Positions 44,044 to 55,000 of a DNA stretch of 64,000 bases are shown here, in pieces. The position numbers and the translations under genes are program-made. A model generated the notes under the pieces. It had not been told where the DNA came from, ran no database searches, and worked only from the letters and a program-made list of their open reading frames with translations. Position 1 is the stretch's first letter; each line of letters begins with the position of its first letter. The DNA comes from Arachidicoccus rhizosphaerae (lineage in GTDB: Bacteria; Bacteroidota; Bacteroidia; Chitinophagales; Chitinophagaceae): positions 107,083 to 171,082 of the forward strand of contig NZ_FNQY01000010.1 of assembly GCF_900107765.1 (NCBI RefSeq), given 5' to 3'.

Positions 44044-47000
44044 ATGACAAAAACACAAAAAAAATGGAGGTCCTTTTTGGCAGCACGAAACAAACCGCTA
44101 CAATCTGTGACTTCTAAAAGCCAGCCGAATTATAGCAAAAGGCTGGTAAAAGCTGCCATCGGCACGCTTTGCACAATGGGGCTGATAGGCTATCCCTGCC
44201 TATCCGCTGAGGCACATCTTAATTTTTCACCCGACTTTACAAAAGATTTTAAATTCGAAGCAGGCGATTATTACCAGCAAATCGTAGCCGGCAAGGTAAC
44301 CGACACGGCAGGCGCACCAATAACTGGCGCCTCGGTACTTATAATCGGAACTAAGGAAGGGGCTATTACTGATCAGGATGGCAATTATACCATCAAGGCT
44401 AGTTCCGGCCAAACGCTGATGTTTAAATATGTCGGCTATGAACAACAGGAAATAAAGGTTACCGGCAATCATCTGGATGTACGTCTTGTTCCGGAAACCT
44501 CTACCTTAGATGATGTCGTTATGATCGGTTATGGTACACAGAAAAAAAGGGATCTTACCGGAGCTATATCTACGGTTAACACAGAACAGCTTAAAAATGA
44601 AAACCCCGCTTCCCTGCAGGATATTATGCGCTCCAATGTACCAGGGCTAAGCGTTCCGTACAGCACATCCGCCAAACCTTCCGGGGATTTTCAGATCCGG
44701 GGTAAAAACACGTTAAATGCGGGAGCGACACCGCTAATTGTCCTGGATGGGGTTATTTATTATGGTTCTATTAATGACATTAATCCGGATGACATCGCCT
44801 CTGTGGATGTTTTAAAGGATGCCAGCTCAGTGGCCGTTTATGGAGCCAAAGCAGCCGAAGGCGTCATTGCCATTACCACTAAAAAAGGTCGGACGGGCAA
44901 ACCAACAGTAGCGGTCAACGCCAATTTTGGCAGAGCTACACCAGAAATTAACCAGCGTCCTTATGATGTGAACGGCTATGTAAAGTTCAGGGAAAATGTA
45001 GCCCTCAGCCAGCATGCGACTACGGCTAAACCCTATCAATACAGCGATCCCCGCAATCTACCCAGTGACATCACGGTCGATCAGTGGCTGGCCTATGACG
45101 GCTCCAAAGGAGATCCGGTAAGTATCTGGCTGGAAAGACTGGGCATGAAAAGCGTGGAAGTCAATAATTACCTGGCCGGACGCAGTGTCGACTGGTACGA
45201 TATGATTATCAATAGTGGTAACCAACAAAATTATACGGCCAGTCTCTCGGGCAAATCAGACAGGGTTTCCTATTACTGGTCCGCCGGTTATCAGGATAAT
45301 GACGGTATTGTCTATGGAGACCGGTATAGTATAGCCAGAAGCCGTCTGAACCTGGATGCCAAGGTAACGGATTTCTTTTCCATGGGGATGAATGTAGGCT
45401 TTGCGGTCAGAGATGAAAGCGGCGTTGCCGCGGACTGGAATAAGGCCATCACCAACTCTCCTCTTGGTTCTATCTATACGGATGATTCTTCCACCCTTCG
45501 CTACAGCCCTAATGACCAGCAAGGTCTTGGACAGACTGAAAATGTACTGGGCGCACCCACTTATACGGACCGTTTGAAAAAGTACTATACTTTAAATGCC
45601 AATTTCTATGGTAAGGTAAAATTGCCATTCGGTATCCAGTATCAGGTAAACTTTACGCCTCAATATCAGTGGTATCAGTACTATAATGCAAACTCTTCCG
45701 GTTTTGTAGGCTCCAACTGGGAAGTACAGGGGGGCCTGGCCCATAGAGAACATGCGGTGACCTATCAATGGAACATCGATAATTTACTTACCTGGAACCA
45801 TGATTTCGGCGATCACCATTTTGAAGTAACGTTGCTGCAGAATGCGGAAAAGTATCAATATTGGAGTGATCTTGTAGACAACAACGGTTTTGTACCCAAT
45901 GACGACCTGAGCTATCATAACATCGGTGCCGGAACCAACGCGGTTCCTTCCAGTGATGATCAGTACGGAACCGGGCAGGCATTTATGGGCAGATTGATTT
46001 ATGCTTACAAACAACGTTATATGTTGACGGCCTCCGTGAGAAGAGACGGCTATTCTGCCTTCGGCGACAAGTTTAAATGGGGCACCTTTCCGGCTGTCGC
46101 ACTGGGCTGGGAGTTCACCAAAGAACCCTGGTTTAAACCCAGTTGGCTGGATTACGGTAAACTGCGTCTTTCTTATGGGGTAAACGGGAACCGGGACATC
46201 GGCCGCTATGTAGCGCTGTCAAATATCACCACAGGTAAATATTTTCACGTGGGAGATGATGGTTCCGTAGAATCCGTGAGCGAGCTCTTTGTAGCGAATA
46301 TGGCCAATCCGAACCTACAATGGGAAAGAACAGCCGCCTACAATGTCGGATTGGATTTTAGGTTATTACATGGAATCCTCTCAGGAAGCATTGATGCCTA
46401 TAAGAGTAAGACCACCAATTTATTGGTAAAACGCTCTCTGGAAGATATTATCGGTTTTGATTATATCTGGACTAATCTCGGACAGATTAATAATCAGGGG
46501 CTGGAATTCCAATTGACAAGCCAAAATATCAACCGCCCTAATTTTACCTGGTCCAGCAGCTTTAATTTCTCGCTGAACCGCAACAAAATCATAAGTCTTT
46601 ATGGAGACAAACAAAATATCGTGGATGCAAACGGCAATGTCACCGGTCAGAAAGAGCCAGATGACATTACCAACGGCTGGTTTATCGGTCATCCGCTGGA
46701 TGCCATTTGGGATTATAAAGTATTGGGGGTTTACACAGAAGCAGAGAAAGACCTGGCTAGTAAATACGGGCAACAACCCGGTGACTTTAAAATAGAAGAC
46801 GTCAATGGAGACGGTAAATATACCAATGATGACAAACAGTTTCTGGGTTATAAAAATCCAAGGTATAATCTCTCTTTACGCAACGACTTTACTTTCCTTA
46901 AAAACTTTGATTTTTCTTTTGTGCTCTATGCCAAACTGGGCGCCATGACTACTTTCAATAATGCCAAAAACAATAGTGGTTTTATCGACCGCAGTAGTTA

Positions 47001-47307
47001 TTATGATTTACCCTACTGGACCGTAGACAATCAGATTAATAACTATGCCAGGCTTTTCTCCAGTGACGGAGGTGCCAGTTATAATGTCTGGCGCAGTACG
47101 TCCTTTGTCCGGCTATCCACGATCTCTTTAGCTTATACCTTCCCTAAGGAGCTCATCAAAAAAGCACAGATTAAGGATCTCCGGGTTTATTTTACAGTGC
47201 GCAATGCGGCGTTATATGCACCCAACTGGGATTACTGGGACCCGGAAATGGATACCCCAGGACCTTCCCCAAGAAATTATACACTGGGGCTTAACGTAAC
47301 ACTATAG
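44044..47307 (+). CDS. SusC/RagA-family TonB-dependent outer-membrane transporter (second pair)
   Basis: 1087 aa. A long basic n-region (about 35 residues) precedes the hydrophobic export segment (LVKAAIGTLCTMGLIGYPCL). The CNA-B-like domain follows (VAGKVTDTAGAPITGASVLI...TDQDGNYTIKAS), then the signature DDVVMIGYGTQKKRDLTGAI, the plug (LQDIMRSNVPGLSV, FQIRGKNTLNAGATPLIVLDGV, VDVLKDASSVAVYGAKAAEGVI) and the barrel, ending NYTLGLNVTL. It is only distantly similar to the SusC at 4506-7667, so probably has a different substrate. The SusD gene follows 64 bp downstream. No STN domain. Confidence 0.96.
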   Translation: MTKTQKKWRSFLAARNKPLQSVTSKSQPNYSKRLVKAAIGTLCTMGLIGYPCLSAEAHLNFSPDFTKDFKFEAGDYYQQIVAGKVTDTAGAPITGASVLIIGTKEGAITDQDGNYTIKASSGQTLMFKYVGYEQQEIKVTGNHLDVRLVPETSTLDDVVMIGYGTQKKRDLTGAISTVNTEQLKNENPASLQDIMRSNVPGLSVPYSTSAKPSGDFQIRGKNTLNAGATPLIVLDGVIYYGSINDINPDDIASVDVLKDASSVAVYGAKAAEGVIAITTKKGRTGKPTVAVNANFGRATPEINQRPYDVNGYVKFRENVALSQHATTAKPYQYSDPRNLPSDITVDQWLAYDGSKGDPVSIWLERLGMKSVEVNNYLAGRSVDWYDMIINSGNQQNYTASLSGKSDRVSYYWSAGYQDNDGIVYGDRYSIARSRLNLDAKVTDFFSMGMNVGFAVRDESGVAADWNKAITNSPLGSIYTDDSSTLRYSPNDQQGLGQTENVLGAPTYTDRLKKYYTLNANFYGKVKLPFGIQYQVNFTPQYQWYQYYNANSSGFVGSNWEVQGGLAHREHAVTYQWNIDNLLTWNHDFGDHHFEVTLLQNAEKYQYWSDLVDNNGFVPNDDLSYHNIGAGTNAVPSSDDQYGTGQAFMGRLIYAYKQRYMLTASVRRDGYSAFGDKFKWGTFPAVALGWEFTKEPWFKPSWLDYGKLRLSYGVNGNRDIGRYVALSNITTGKYFHVGDDGSVESVSELFVANMANPNLQWERTAAYNVGLDFRLLHGILSGSIDAYKSKTTNLLVKRSLEDIIGFDYIWTNLGQINNQGLEFQLTSQNINRPNFTWSSSFNFSLNRNKIISLYGDKQNIVDANGNVTGQKEPDDITNGWFIGHPLDAIWDYKVLGVYTEAEKDLASKYGQQPGDFKIEDVNGDGKYTNDDKQFLGYKNPRYNLSLRNDFTFLKNFDFSFVLYAKLGAMTTFNNAKNNSGFIDRSSYYDLPYWTVDNQINNYARLFSSDGGASYNVWRSTSFVRLSTISLAYTFPKELIKKAQIKDLRVYFTVRNAALYAPNWDYWDPEMDTPGPSPRNYTLGLNVTL

Positions 47308-47371
47308 TGTTAGCTGAGACGCTTATCCCTAAGGAAGGATATTCTATTAAAAATCAAGAAAAAATAAAGTT

Positions 47372-49231
47372 ATGTTGACAATACAATTTAAATATAAAGC
47401 CTTGCTGGCTATAAGTCTTGCAGGAATTATCACCGCCAGTAGTTGTAAAAAGGACTATCTGGACTCTAAACCCCTTTCTTTTTACACCCCTGCCACTACC
47501 TACAACACGGCCGCAGGTCTTAAAGGCGCACTGGTTGCCTGTGAGCGCAATCTGCGTTATAATTGGTCCGGTGACGGTGCTCCGGAGATCACACAGCTCA
47601 TTTTCTCCGATATCGCGGTGGACGGAACGGATGACAAGTCGGGGCCTGCCCAAAACATGGATCTGCAGATCACCCCTGATGCGATAAACAGCACTAACGA
47701 CAACGCTGACCATAACCGGATTTTCTATTTCTGGCATCAGGGATATGCTGACATCAAGTATGCGAATACTGTTATCACCTACATTGATGAACCGAAATGG
47801 GATACCACGGATCAGGCGCAACTGGCCACCAGAAATGATCTGCTGGGCCAGGCCTATTTTCACCGTGCATTCCGGTATTATGAACTGACCAACGAGTTTG
47901 GCGATGTACCCTGGGTAGGCAGGCTTTATAATGAGCCCAAACTGGATTTCCAGACCGTGGACAGAACGGTCATTTTAAAGCAGATTCAGTCGGATATGCA
48001 ATTTGCAGTAAAATGGGTAACCGATGAGGGTAAAGCCAAAGGAGAGGTAACCAAAGGAGCCTGTCAGCATCTGCTAGCTAAAATCGACCTTGCCCTTGGT
48101 GACTTTGACGGCGCCATCCAGGCGTCCACGGATTTAATAGATGGTGGGAATTATCATTTAATGACTGATCGGTTTGGCCAGGATGCCAATAACGCTACTA
48201 AAAATGTGGTCTGGGATCTGCATCTGAACAGCAATAAAGACATCTCGGCTAACAAAGAAGCGCTTATGTTGGTCATCGACAAGCCGGATATGGATGGTAA
48301 ATTTTCAGGAGGCACGCAGATCATGCGACAAACGATGCCTTATCTGGCAGGTGGAAAGATTAAAACACCGATGGGTAATAACGGTGTTAGTGATAAGGTA
48401 GATATTGAATACTCTTATACAGCCACTATGGGGCGAGGACTTGGCCGCTGCCGTCCCAGCTGGTATACAGAGAAAGCCATTTGGGCAGATGCAGGAAATG
48501 ATCTCAGACATGCGCCGGGAAACTGGGTTAAAATGGAGGATTTTGTATACAATGAACCTACCCTGAAAGGAAAGGACCCTTATTATGGTAAACACCTGCA
48601 ATTATATGATGGCAACACCCTGCTGTGTTCAGATACATTAAGGGACTGGTTCGAATTCCCGTTTTATAAATTATATATCCCGGATGACATCAATACGCCT
48701 CCCAGAGGAGGTAATGGCGACTGGTATGTTTTCAGACTGGCAGAGACCTATCTGGTCCGGGCTGAGGCTTATTTTTGGAAGGGAGACCTGGCCAGTGCAG
48801 CAACGGATATCAACAAAGTCCGGGAAAGGGCTAAAGCAACGCCCATTAGAGCTTCGGATGTTAGCATAGCGACCATCCTTGACGAAAGAGCACGTGAGCT
48901 TTATTATGAGGAAGAAAGAAAAGTAGAACTAACCAGAATTGCTTATTTATTTGCGCAGTCAGGTAAGAGCTATAAAGGCCATACTTATAGCACCGCTAAT
49001 TTCACGACTAGTAATTTCTGGTATGACCGGGTACTGGAATGCAATAACTTTTATAAAAACAATACCGTTACACCGCATGGGGATATGTATAAAATCAGCC
49101 CATATCAGGTCCTCTGGCCTGTCCCTCAGAGTGCTATCGATGCCAATACGGGCGCACAGATTAATCAGAACGCGGGGTATTCAGGTGCTGAAAAGAATGT
49201 AGCAGCACTAAAGAGCATACCAGAAGATTAA
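47372..49231 (+). CDS. SusD/RagB-family nutrient-binding outer-membrane lipoprotein (second pair)
   Basis: The 619-aa partner of the SusC upstream. The lipoprotein signal MLTIQFKYKALLAISLAGII is followed by TASSC (lipobox, Cys about residue 25). The mature start KKDYLDSKPLSFYTPATTYN is typical of SusD. TPR-like helices follow (LGQAYFHRAFRYYELTNEFGDVPWVG, ACQHLLAKIDLALGDFDGAI, LAETYLVRAEAYFWKGDLASA), then the C-terminal ILDERARELYYEEERKVELTR block and WPVPQSAIDANTGAQINQNAGY. Function: surface glycan capture for the SusC pore. It is followed by two strong hairpins. Confidence 0.95.
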   Translation: MLTIQFKYKALLAISLAGIITASSCKKDYLDSKPLSFYTPATTYNTAAGLKGALVACERNLRYNWSGDGAPEITQLIFSDIAVDGTDDKSGPAQNMDLQITPDAINSTNDNADHNRIFYFWHQGYADIKYANTVITYIDEPKWDTTDQAQLATRNDLLGQAYFHRAFRYYELTNEFGDVPWVGRLYNEPKLDFQTVDRTVILKQIQSDMQFAVKWVTDEGKAKGEVTKGACQHLLAKIDLALGDFDGAIQASTDLIDGGNYHLMTDRFGQDANNATKNVVWDLHLNSNKDISANKEALMLVIDKPDMDGKFSGGTQIMRQTMPYLAGGKIKTPMGNNGVSDKVDIEYSYTATMGRGLGRCRPSWYTEKAIWADAGNDLRHAPGNWVKMEDFVYNEPTLKGKDPYYGKHLQLYDGNTLLCSDTLRDWFEFPFYKLYIPDDINTPPRGGNGDWYVFRLAETYLVRAEAYFWKGDLASAATDINKVRERAKATPIRASDVSIATILDERARELYYEEERKVELTRIAYLFAQSGKSYKGHTYSTANFTTSNFWYDRVLECNNFYKNNTVTPHGDMYKISPYQVLWPVPQSAIDANTGAQINQNAGYSGAEKNVAALKSIPED

Positions 49232-49322
49232 TCAAAATGAATACAGCTGTTGCCATTGCTTAGGTATTGAAAACAGCAATACATTTTGGAGGTAGGTTTG
49301 AGTGAGTGTATGTGGATCAAAA

Positions 49323-49371
49323 AGGGAGTCGCTCCGTTCATTGATTATTTCAATGAGCGTAGAGACTCCCT
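49323..49371 (+). terminator. Hairpin 1 after SusD
   Basis: Outer 8-bp stem AGGGAGTC/GACTCCCT (49323-49330 and 49364-49371) and an inner 9-bp stem CGTTCATTG/CAATGAGCG with one wobble. No T-run follows directly, so it may protect the transcript end rather than terminate. Confidence 0.6.
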
Positions 49372-49430
49372 CATTTATCAAAGCTTTCAATACAGCATTC
49401 AAATACGGCCAGATTAAATGACTAAGCTAA

Positions 49431-49478
49431 AACAGTGCCCTGTATACATCACTACGCTGATGTATACAGGGCACTGTT
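49431..49478. terminator. Bidirectional terminator, perfect 21-bp hairpin
   Basis: Arms at 49431-49451 and 49458-49478 are exact reverse complements around CTACGC. It lies between the convergent SusD (plus) and TamL (minus) genes, with A/T runs on both sides, and serves both directions. Confidence 0.85.
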
Positions 49479-49524
49479 ATTTTATAAATGCTTGTCCGGT
49501 CAAAATGTATGATCGTTGAAAATC

Positions 49525-51957
49525 CTAGAAAGGATATCCGATGGCGATATTAAAAATCAGATTATCTTTTCTCCAGCTATTACTGCCAAAATCAATCTGG
49601 TCAAATACCCACCGGTCGCCTTTTTCCAACCAGGGTTTACGAATCGGCATCCCCACATCCAGTCTTAATATCAGAACGGTCAGATCAAAACGCAACCCTA
49701 CCCCTGCATCAGCCGCCATCTGATTTATAAACTGACCGTTAAAAACACCGCCCGGCTGGCCTGCATTGGAATTAAAAAGCCATATATTCCCGAAATCCGC
49801 AAACACCGCTCCTTCCATAAAACCAAATAAATGCGGGCGGTATTCTACCGTTCCTTCAATTTTAATATCTCCTGACTGGTCCGGAAAAAAGTCGCTGCCA
49901 TTATACACATCTGCCACATTATATGTACCTGGCCCCAGGGATCTCGCCCTAAACCCTCTTAGACTATTGGACCCTCCGATAAAAAATTGTTTGCTATAGG
50001 GTAAAATGGTAGAATTACCATAAGGAATACCTACGCCGGCCATAAGCCGGGCTGCCAGTTTACTTTTTCTGGAAATTCTTCTAAAATACCTGAACTCGTT
50101 TTCTATTTTTACGTATTGATTAAAAGGCTGACCAAACAGTTCTTTAATCTTCCCCTCCCGGGCATTTGCACCCGTGATAATCCCATATAGATTCGCTGAC
50201 AGGTCGATGGCGGCGTTATAATAATAAGTATTTCTTTTAAAAGCCTGAGCCGTATTGGTAACTGTATAGCTATAACTCGGACCAAAGGTAAACTGCTTGT
50301 CAATTACATGCGCCAGGGTTGGATTCTGACTATGAGCCACACTGTCTGCATAGGCTGGAGAAACGCCTGTCGGATTTACATAGCTTATATTAATCACATT
50401 GAGATTATGTGATCTTTTTTCATTTTCGCGCCACTCATACCCAAATGAGCCCGTAAAAGAATTCAATGTATATAGTCCCACCCTGCGGTTTATGGAATAG
50501 CCCAGACTCAGGTTGGTATGCGGGATGTATGCATTGTCTGATTTAAAGTCAAAAGGACTGATAAATCTGGGCCAGGTAATACCTGTTTTAATCCCCCCCT
50601 GATAAACATTATTACCTTTATTGCTACCCCCCATCTGTAAATCGGTACTTCCGAATAAACTAACGGTAAAAGCCTCCGCTCCCTTGAAAGCATTTCTGTT
50701 TTTCCAGTTAATATTAATCTGTGAACCCATAAAATTAGCAGATGTGGTTCTGCCTTGCAGTTCCAGCTGCAGGGATTTGCCCTGATAAGGAGTCAGGTAA
50801 TAATAAACATCCAGCTTTGCCGAGTCTTCCTTGTGCTGCACAAATTTATTCTTGACAAATTTATACGGCCCAAGGTTAATCATTCTATTGATACTGTTAT
50901 TGTGAAGACTACGGCTATAAATATCTCCCGGATGCATCAACACTGTATTTTTAAAAGCATAGGGCTTAATGGTTTGATGAGGATCTACCACATTATACCA
51001 TCCATACTGCTTCATTTTACTTTTGTGACGGGCCGTATCCCTTAAGGAATAGTCCGGGTATAAAAAGATGCTGTCAATTTTATAAATCCGCCTGGCTTTA
51101 TCAGAAGTTTCCGGCTTCACGACTACATTCATATCTACCTGATGATTGCCAACCGTACTGTCAACTTTAACCAATAAATCTTCAGGGGCAAAGAAGTAAA
51201 ACCCTTTATTTTTCAATCGGTTATCAATCCGAACTCTTTCATCTTTAATATCATCCAGGTTATATTTCCTACCCTCCCTTAAAATAGACCTGCCGGTAGC
51301 CCTTTTGATGGCCTGACTTAAGGAATCTTTTGCTTTGGGAAAACTAACGCTGGCAATATGATAGGAAGGCCCTGGCTGGATCTGATAGACAGCGCGGCCT
51401 TTTTTTGCCGTAGTATCCAGACTGCCATCAACCGCAGCCTGAAAATAACTATTGTTTTGCAGATACCCCTGTAAGACTTCACTGTTTTTAGCCAAATTCA
51501 CATCACTGACTAGTACCGGCGGTTCCCCGAATTTCTGGTTCAACCAGTGTTTTATCCCCTTGGTTTTCTGCGTTTTTGTTTTATTATATACCCATAGCTT
51601 AAATCTAAGTCCTAAAAAAGAACTATTGGGAACCGGCCTTAATAATTCCTCCATCTGTTCTTCCAGATCCTTACGCTCATCACTGGTAATTTCAGCAGAA
51701 TCAACCGCCTGCTTACTGATATCCAGTGTACTGCCTGTATAAAGTTTCTGCCCCTCTGCCAGATATTTTGTATTGCTGCATCCGCTAAGCGTAGTCCCAA
51801 TCACGTAAAGTAGGGCCAATACCGACAATATATGAACTGTCCTGCCTGCACAAAAACCGCGACCATGGCGGCTACCAACTCTGCTGCCATGCCCTTCCGG
51901 TAATCTTTTAACCGAACTCTTTTTCAATATGATATGTCTGCCTGTATGAATTTGCAT
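49525..51957 (-). CDS. tamL: TamL-like BamA/TamA-family outer-membrane lipoprotein
   Basis: An Omp85-superfamily assembly factor. The 810-aa protein has POTRA-type domains in its N-terminal half (VLVSDVNLAKNSEVLQGYLQNNSYFQAAVDGSL; AVYQIQPGPSYHIASVSFPK; IYKIDSIFLYPDYSL) and a 16-strand barrel with the conserved YFIGGSNSLRGFRARSLGPG, matching the GGxxxxRGF loop of the family. The end is IFNIAIGYPF with terminal Phe. A lipobox-like TLSGC at about residue 60 marks it as the lipoprotein form (TamL) usual in Bacteroidota. The roughly 40-residue basic segment before the signal is unusual, and a later start is possible. It is directly downstream of TamB (58 bp), forming the TAM operon. Confidence 0.92.
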   Translation of the reverse strand: MQIHTGRHIILKKSSVKRLPEGHGSRVGSRHGRGFCAGRTVHILSVLALLYVIGTTLSGCSNTKYLAEGQKLYTGSTLDISKQAVDSAEITSDERKDLEEQMEELLRPVPNSSFLGLRFKLWVYNKTKTQKTKGIKHWLNQKFGEPPVLVSDVNLAKNSEVLQGYLQNNSYFQAAVDGSLDTTAKKGRAVYQIQPGPSYHIASVSFPKAKDSLSQAIKRATGRSILREGRKYNLDDIKDERVRIDNRLKNKGFYFFAPEDLLVKVDSTVGNHQVDMNVVVKPETSDKARRIYKIDSIFLYPDYSLRDTARHKSKMKQYGWYNVVDPHQTIKPYAFKNTVLMHPGDIYSRSLHNNSINRMINLGPYKFVKNKFVQHKEDSAKLDVYYYLTPYQGKSLQLELQGRTTSANFMGSQININWKNRNAFKGAEAFTVSLFGSTDLQMGGSNKGNNVYQGGIKTGITWPRFISPFDFKSDNAYIPHTNLSLGYSINRRVGLYTLNSFTGSFGYEWRENEKRSHNLNVINISYVNPTGVSPAYADSVAHSQNPTLAHVIDKQFTFGPSYSYTVTNTAQAFKRNTYYYNAAIDLSANLYGIITGANAREGKIKELFGQPFNQYVKIENEFRYFRRISRKSKLAARLMAGVGIPYGNSTILPYSKQFFIGGSNSLRGFRARSLGPGTYNVADVYNGSDFFPDQSGDIKIEGTVEYRPHLFGFMEGAVFADFGNIWLFNSNAGQPGGVFNGQFINQMAADAGVGLRFDLTVLILRLDVGMPIRKPWLEKGDRWVFDQIDFGSNSWRKDNLIFNIAIGYPF

Positions 51958-52015
51958 ATTCTATTTAGTCGTTGCGCAAATAATTGTTTATATCGGTTTG
52001 TTACCAAAGTCCCAT

Positions 52016-55000
52016 CTAATGGGCAGTGGCAGCCTCCTTATTACCATCCTCCACACTGCTATCCCCTTTTGCTTTTTTTAGAGGAGCTGAATTAACAAAG
52101 GATGTTACCGTATCGGTATTTTCACCGGCGCTCTTATTGCCGGACGCTGGTGCGACAGTTGTGGCGCCATTCAGGGTGTTTTTTGAAGCAGGCCTGACTG
52201 AAGATGTTGCACCCGTGCCATTTGCGGCACTGTCTGTTTTACTGCTGTCCTTTATTTGTTCTTCCTGTTGCTCCTGCTGCTGTCTGACACTGTCTTTTTC
52301 TGCCCGCTGTCTTTCTCTATATCGTCGCAGCCATTCTTTTTGCTCCTGACTACGCCCCCTTAATATCTCTTTGAATTTATCGTAATCAAGCGTCATGGAG
52401 AAGCCCACACCCGTTTCAATCACCTGTCCCTGAATTACAATAAAGTGATCATTACGGTAGGCACGTAATAAATAACGGCCATCGCGGCTAAGCTTATACC
52501 CCACCGAGACATTTCCTGCAATACTGGTGGCCTTCTCTCCCGCCTGAGCTCCTTCCAGGTTAAAGTTATTGCCTACGCTGACAGTCAGACGGTCATTAAG
52601 GAAGTTTTTTGAAACCCCTACATTCAGATCCGTCCGGTTGGTGGCCGTACCGCTGGAATAATCCTCTCCAGAAGTCAGGCCAAAGTCAAGATCCACCCCA
52701 CTAATCAGATTATCGGCTAATCTGTTCAGCTGATCAGATAATAGGCTGGAGACGCTGCTGCGCAGTGCACCTTCCACTGTCTGACCTTCTACCATACTTT
52801 GTAATGGGTTATCTCCGATAAAATGACCCAGTACAAGCACCCCAAGTACTTGTTTATTCATTTCATTCGGATCCGTTCTGATCTGTGCCAGCCTGGTACT
52901 GACAGCATTGGTAACCTCACTTGACACATTTACCTTGCTGTTATCATCTGGCAGGGTGATATCAAAACTAAGTTCCGGTTTCAGCAATTCACCCTTCATC
53001 ATCAGAGCGACTTCAAATGGCAGTTTTTGTTTAAACTGCGTTGTATTTTCACTGCCCGTCAACTGATTTTCCACAAGATCCAGTGGCGGCACATTGGCTG
53101 TATACACGGCCGTTAAGTCCACATTGGCACTCGTTGGATCTCCGGTCCAGATGATGGTACTTCCTTTTTTAAATTTAAAATTCCGTTTAACGGTGGCGTA
53201 AGACAGGTTATAGGAACCGTCGTTGACTTCATACGTTCCGGTCAGACTGGTCTTTCCACTGGGATCAATACCGCCGTTTAAATGTGCCTCCCCTTTTAGT
53301 TTGACCATATCTCCGTTGCGTTCATCGAGCACAATAGAAAAGAGCGCATTTTTATCTACATTAATTGTAGCAGAGATGTCCATACCCTGAACACCTGTAT
53401 TACGCAAAGAATCCAACTGTTGCTCTATCATAATAGAGTCCAGGTTCGGCTTTTGATTTTTCTTTACAAATTCAACAACCCCGTCTCTTTCCTCTACGGA
53501 AGGGTCGGCTGAAGGAATTACGATGGTCAGATCTGTTTTATCCCTAACACCTATGGTGCCATCCACTATAGGCGTATTCATATCACCGGCAATATTCATA
53601 CGGGCATCCATATAAAGTTTACCATAATAAAGAGGGTTATCCGCTTTAGTACTATTGATCACCTGAAAATCACGGGCATTAACCTTCAAACCAAAACCAT
53701 AATCCGTATAATTCTGTGTTTTGATTACACCATCTACCGTCAGTCTCCTCTTTTGCTGATCCAGTACATGCACCTGATCTAAATGGATGCCCTCCTGATC
53801 AAATCGCACTTTCTCATCAGGCATTGTAAAAGGCGCATTGAGCATGGCTACATTAAACCCTGCCTGATTAAAATGCAGGCTTCCGTTAATCTTTGGTTGA
53901 TCCATATTGCCCTGAATGTTCAGCTTACCATCCAGGCTACCTTGCATATCTTTTAAATAGCCCAGGGTCAGCCCTTCGATTGATTTTAGATTCAGCTTTT
54001 GCAAATCCAGCAAAAAGTCCATTTTGCTTTCCGGAGCTGTATAATAGGCCCCGGAAAGATTTACCTGATTTCCCTGGCCTGTAATGTCAATCTTCGTCTG
54101 ATAAGCTCCTGGTATTTTATTATCAATATTAACCGCCACATTACCAATTGTGTCAGTTTTAAAATTCAGATCCTGAATACGGACATTTGCTGTCACCAGC
54201 GGATTGGTCATCATGGAATCAATGGTCGCAGTACCGCTGAGCATCCCTCCCACCTGTATAGAATCCTGATTAACAATCTTAGTCAGGGTCTCTATTTTAA
54301 AGTTCTTAAAATCAATATTGACCGGCGCTCCGCTCTGCTCGGGCACTGACTGCACCTGCAACTCCTGCCCTTGATTCATCAGCTTGAAATTATGTATCAT
54401 AAGTCCAAGCGAGTCATACTGAATCATGTTATCCTGGGCTACCTGCCACGGGATATAATCCAACAAGAGGCTGTCAGCCATCAGTTTTAACTGTAGTTGG
54501 GGGCCATTAACGGAGGCCACTGCCCCTAGTTTATAATAATCCTTACCAGTCTGATCATGAACATTCAATACAGCGGTCAACTGATTATTTTTAGCCATCC
54601 CGGCTAAGGAAGGTCCGTCTAACTGCACCATGTCACCTATTGCCACATGTTTAAATCCCGCCTGATAACTGAGCACCTTTTGATCACCGTGAATCTTAAG
54701 CAGTCCTTCAGTCAACGTATCGGTGTCATAGACCGTATTGGGCAAAGAAGCGTCCAGATCCAATGCAGGAGTCAGGTTATCAAAATGACCGGTAATCTGT
54801 ATAGTATCCAGCCTTTTTAAATCCGGTACAAAACCTGCAATCATCGGAGTTCTGAAGATGCGGGCATGAAAATCTACCCTTTGGTGACCTGTAGCCGTAT
54901 CTGCCCCTTTAAGGCTATCTGCGTTGAGCACTGCACCTGAATTGGAAAAGGCCCTGGCCTGATCCAGGATGCCAGGCGCTGAACTGGCCTTAGCCATAGT

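Noticed and set aside
49431..49478. Insertion-sequence or MITE end
   Set aside because: The position between convergent genes, the short loop and the flanking A/T runs fit a bidirectional terminator better.
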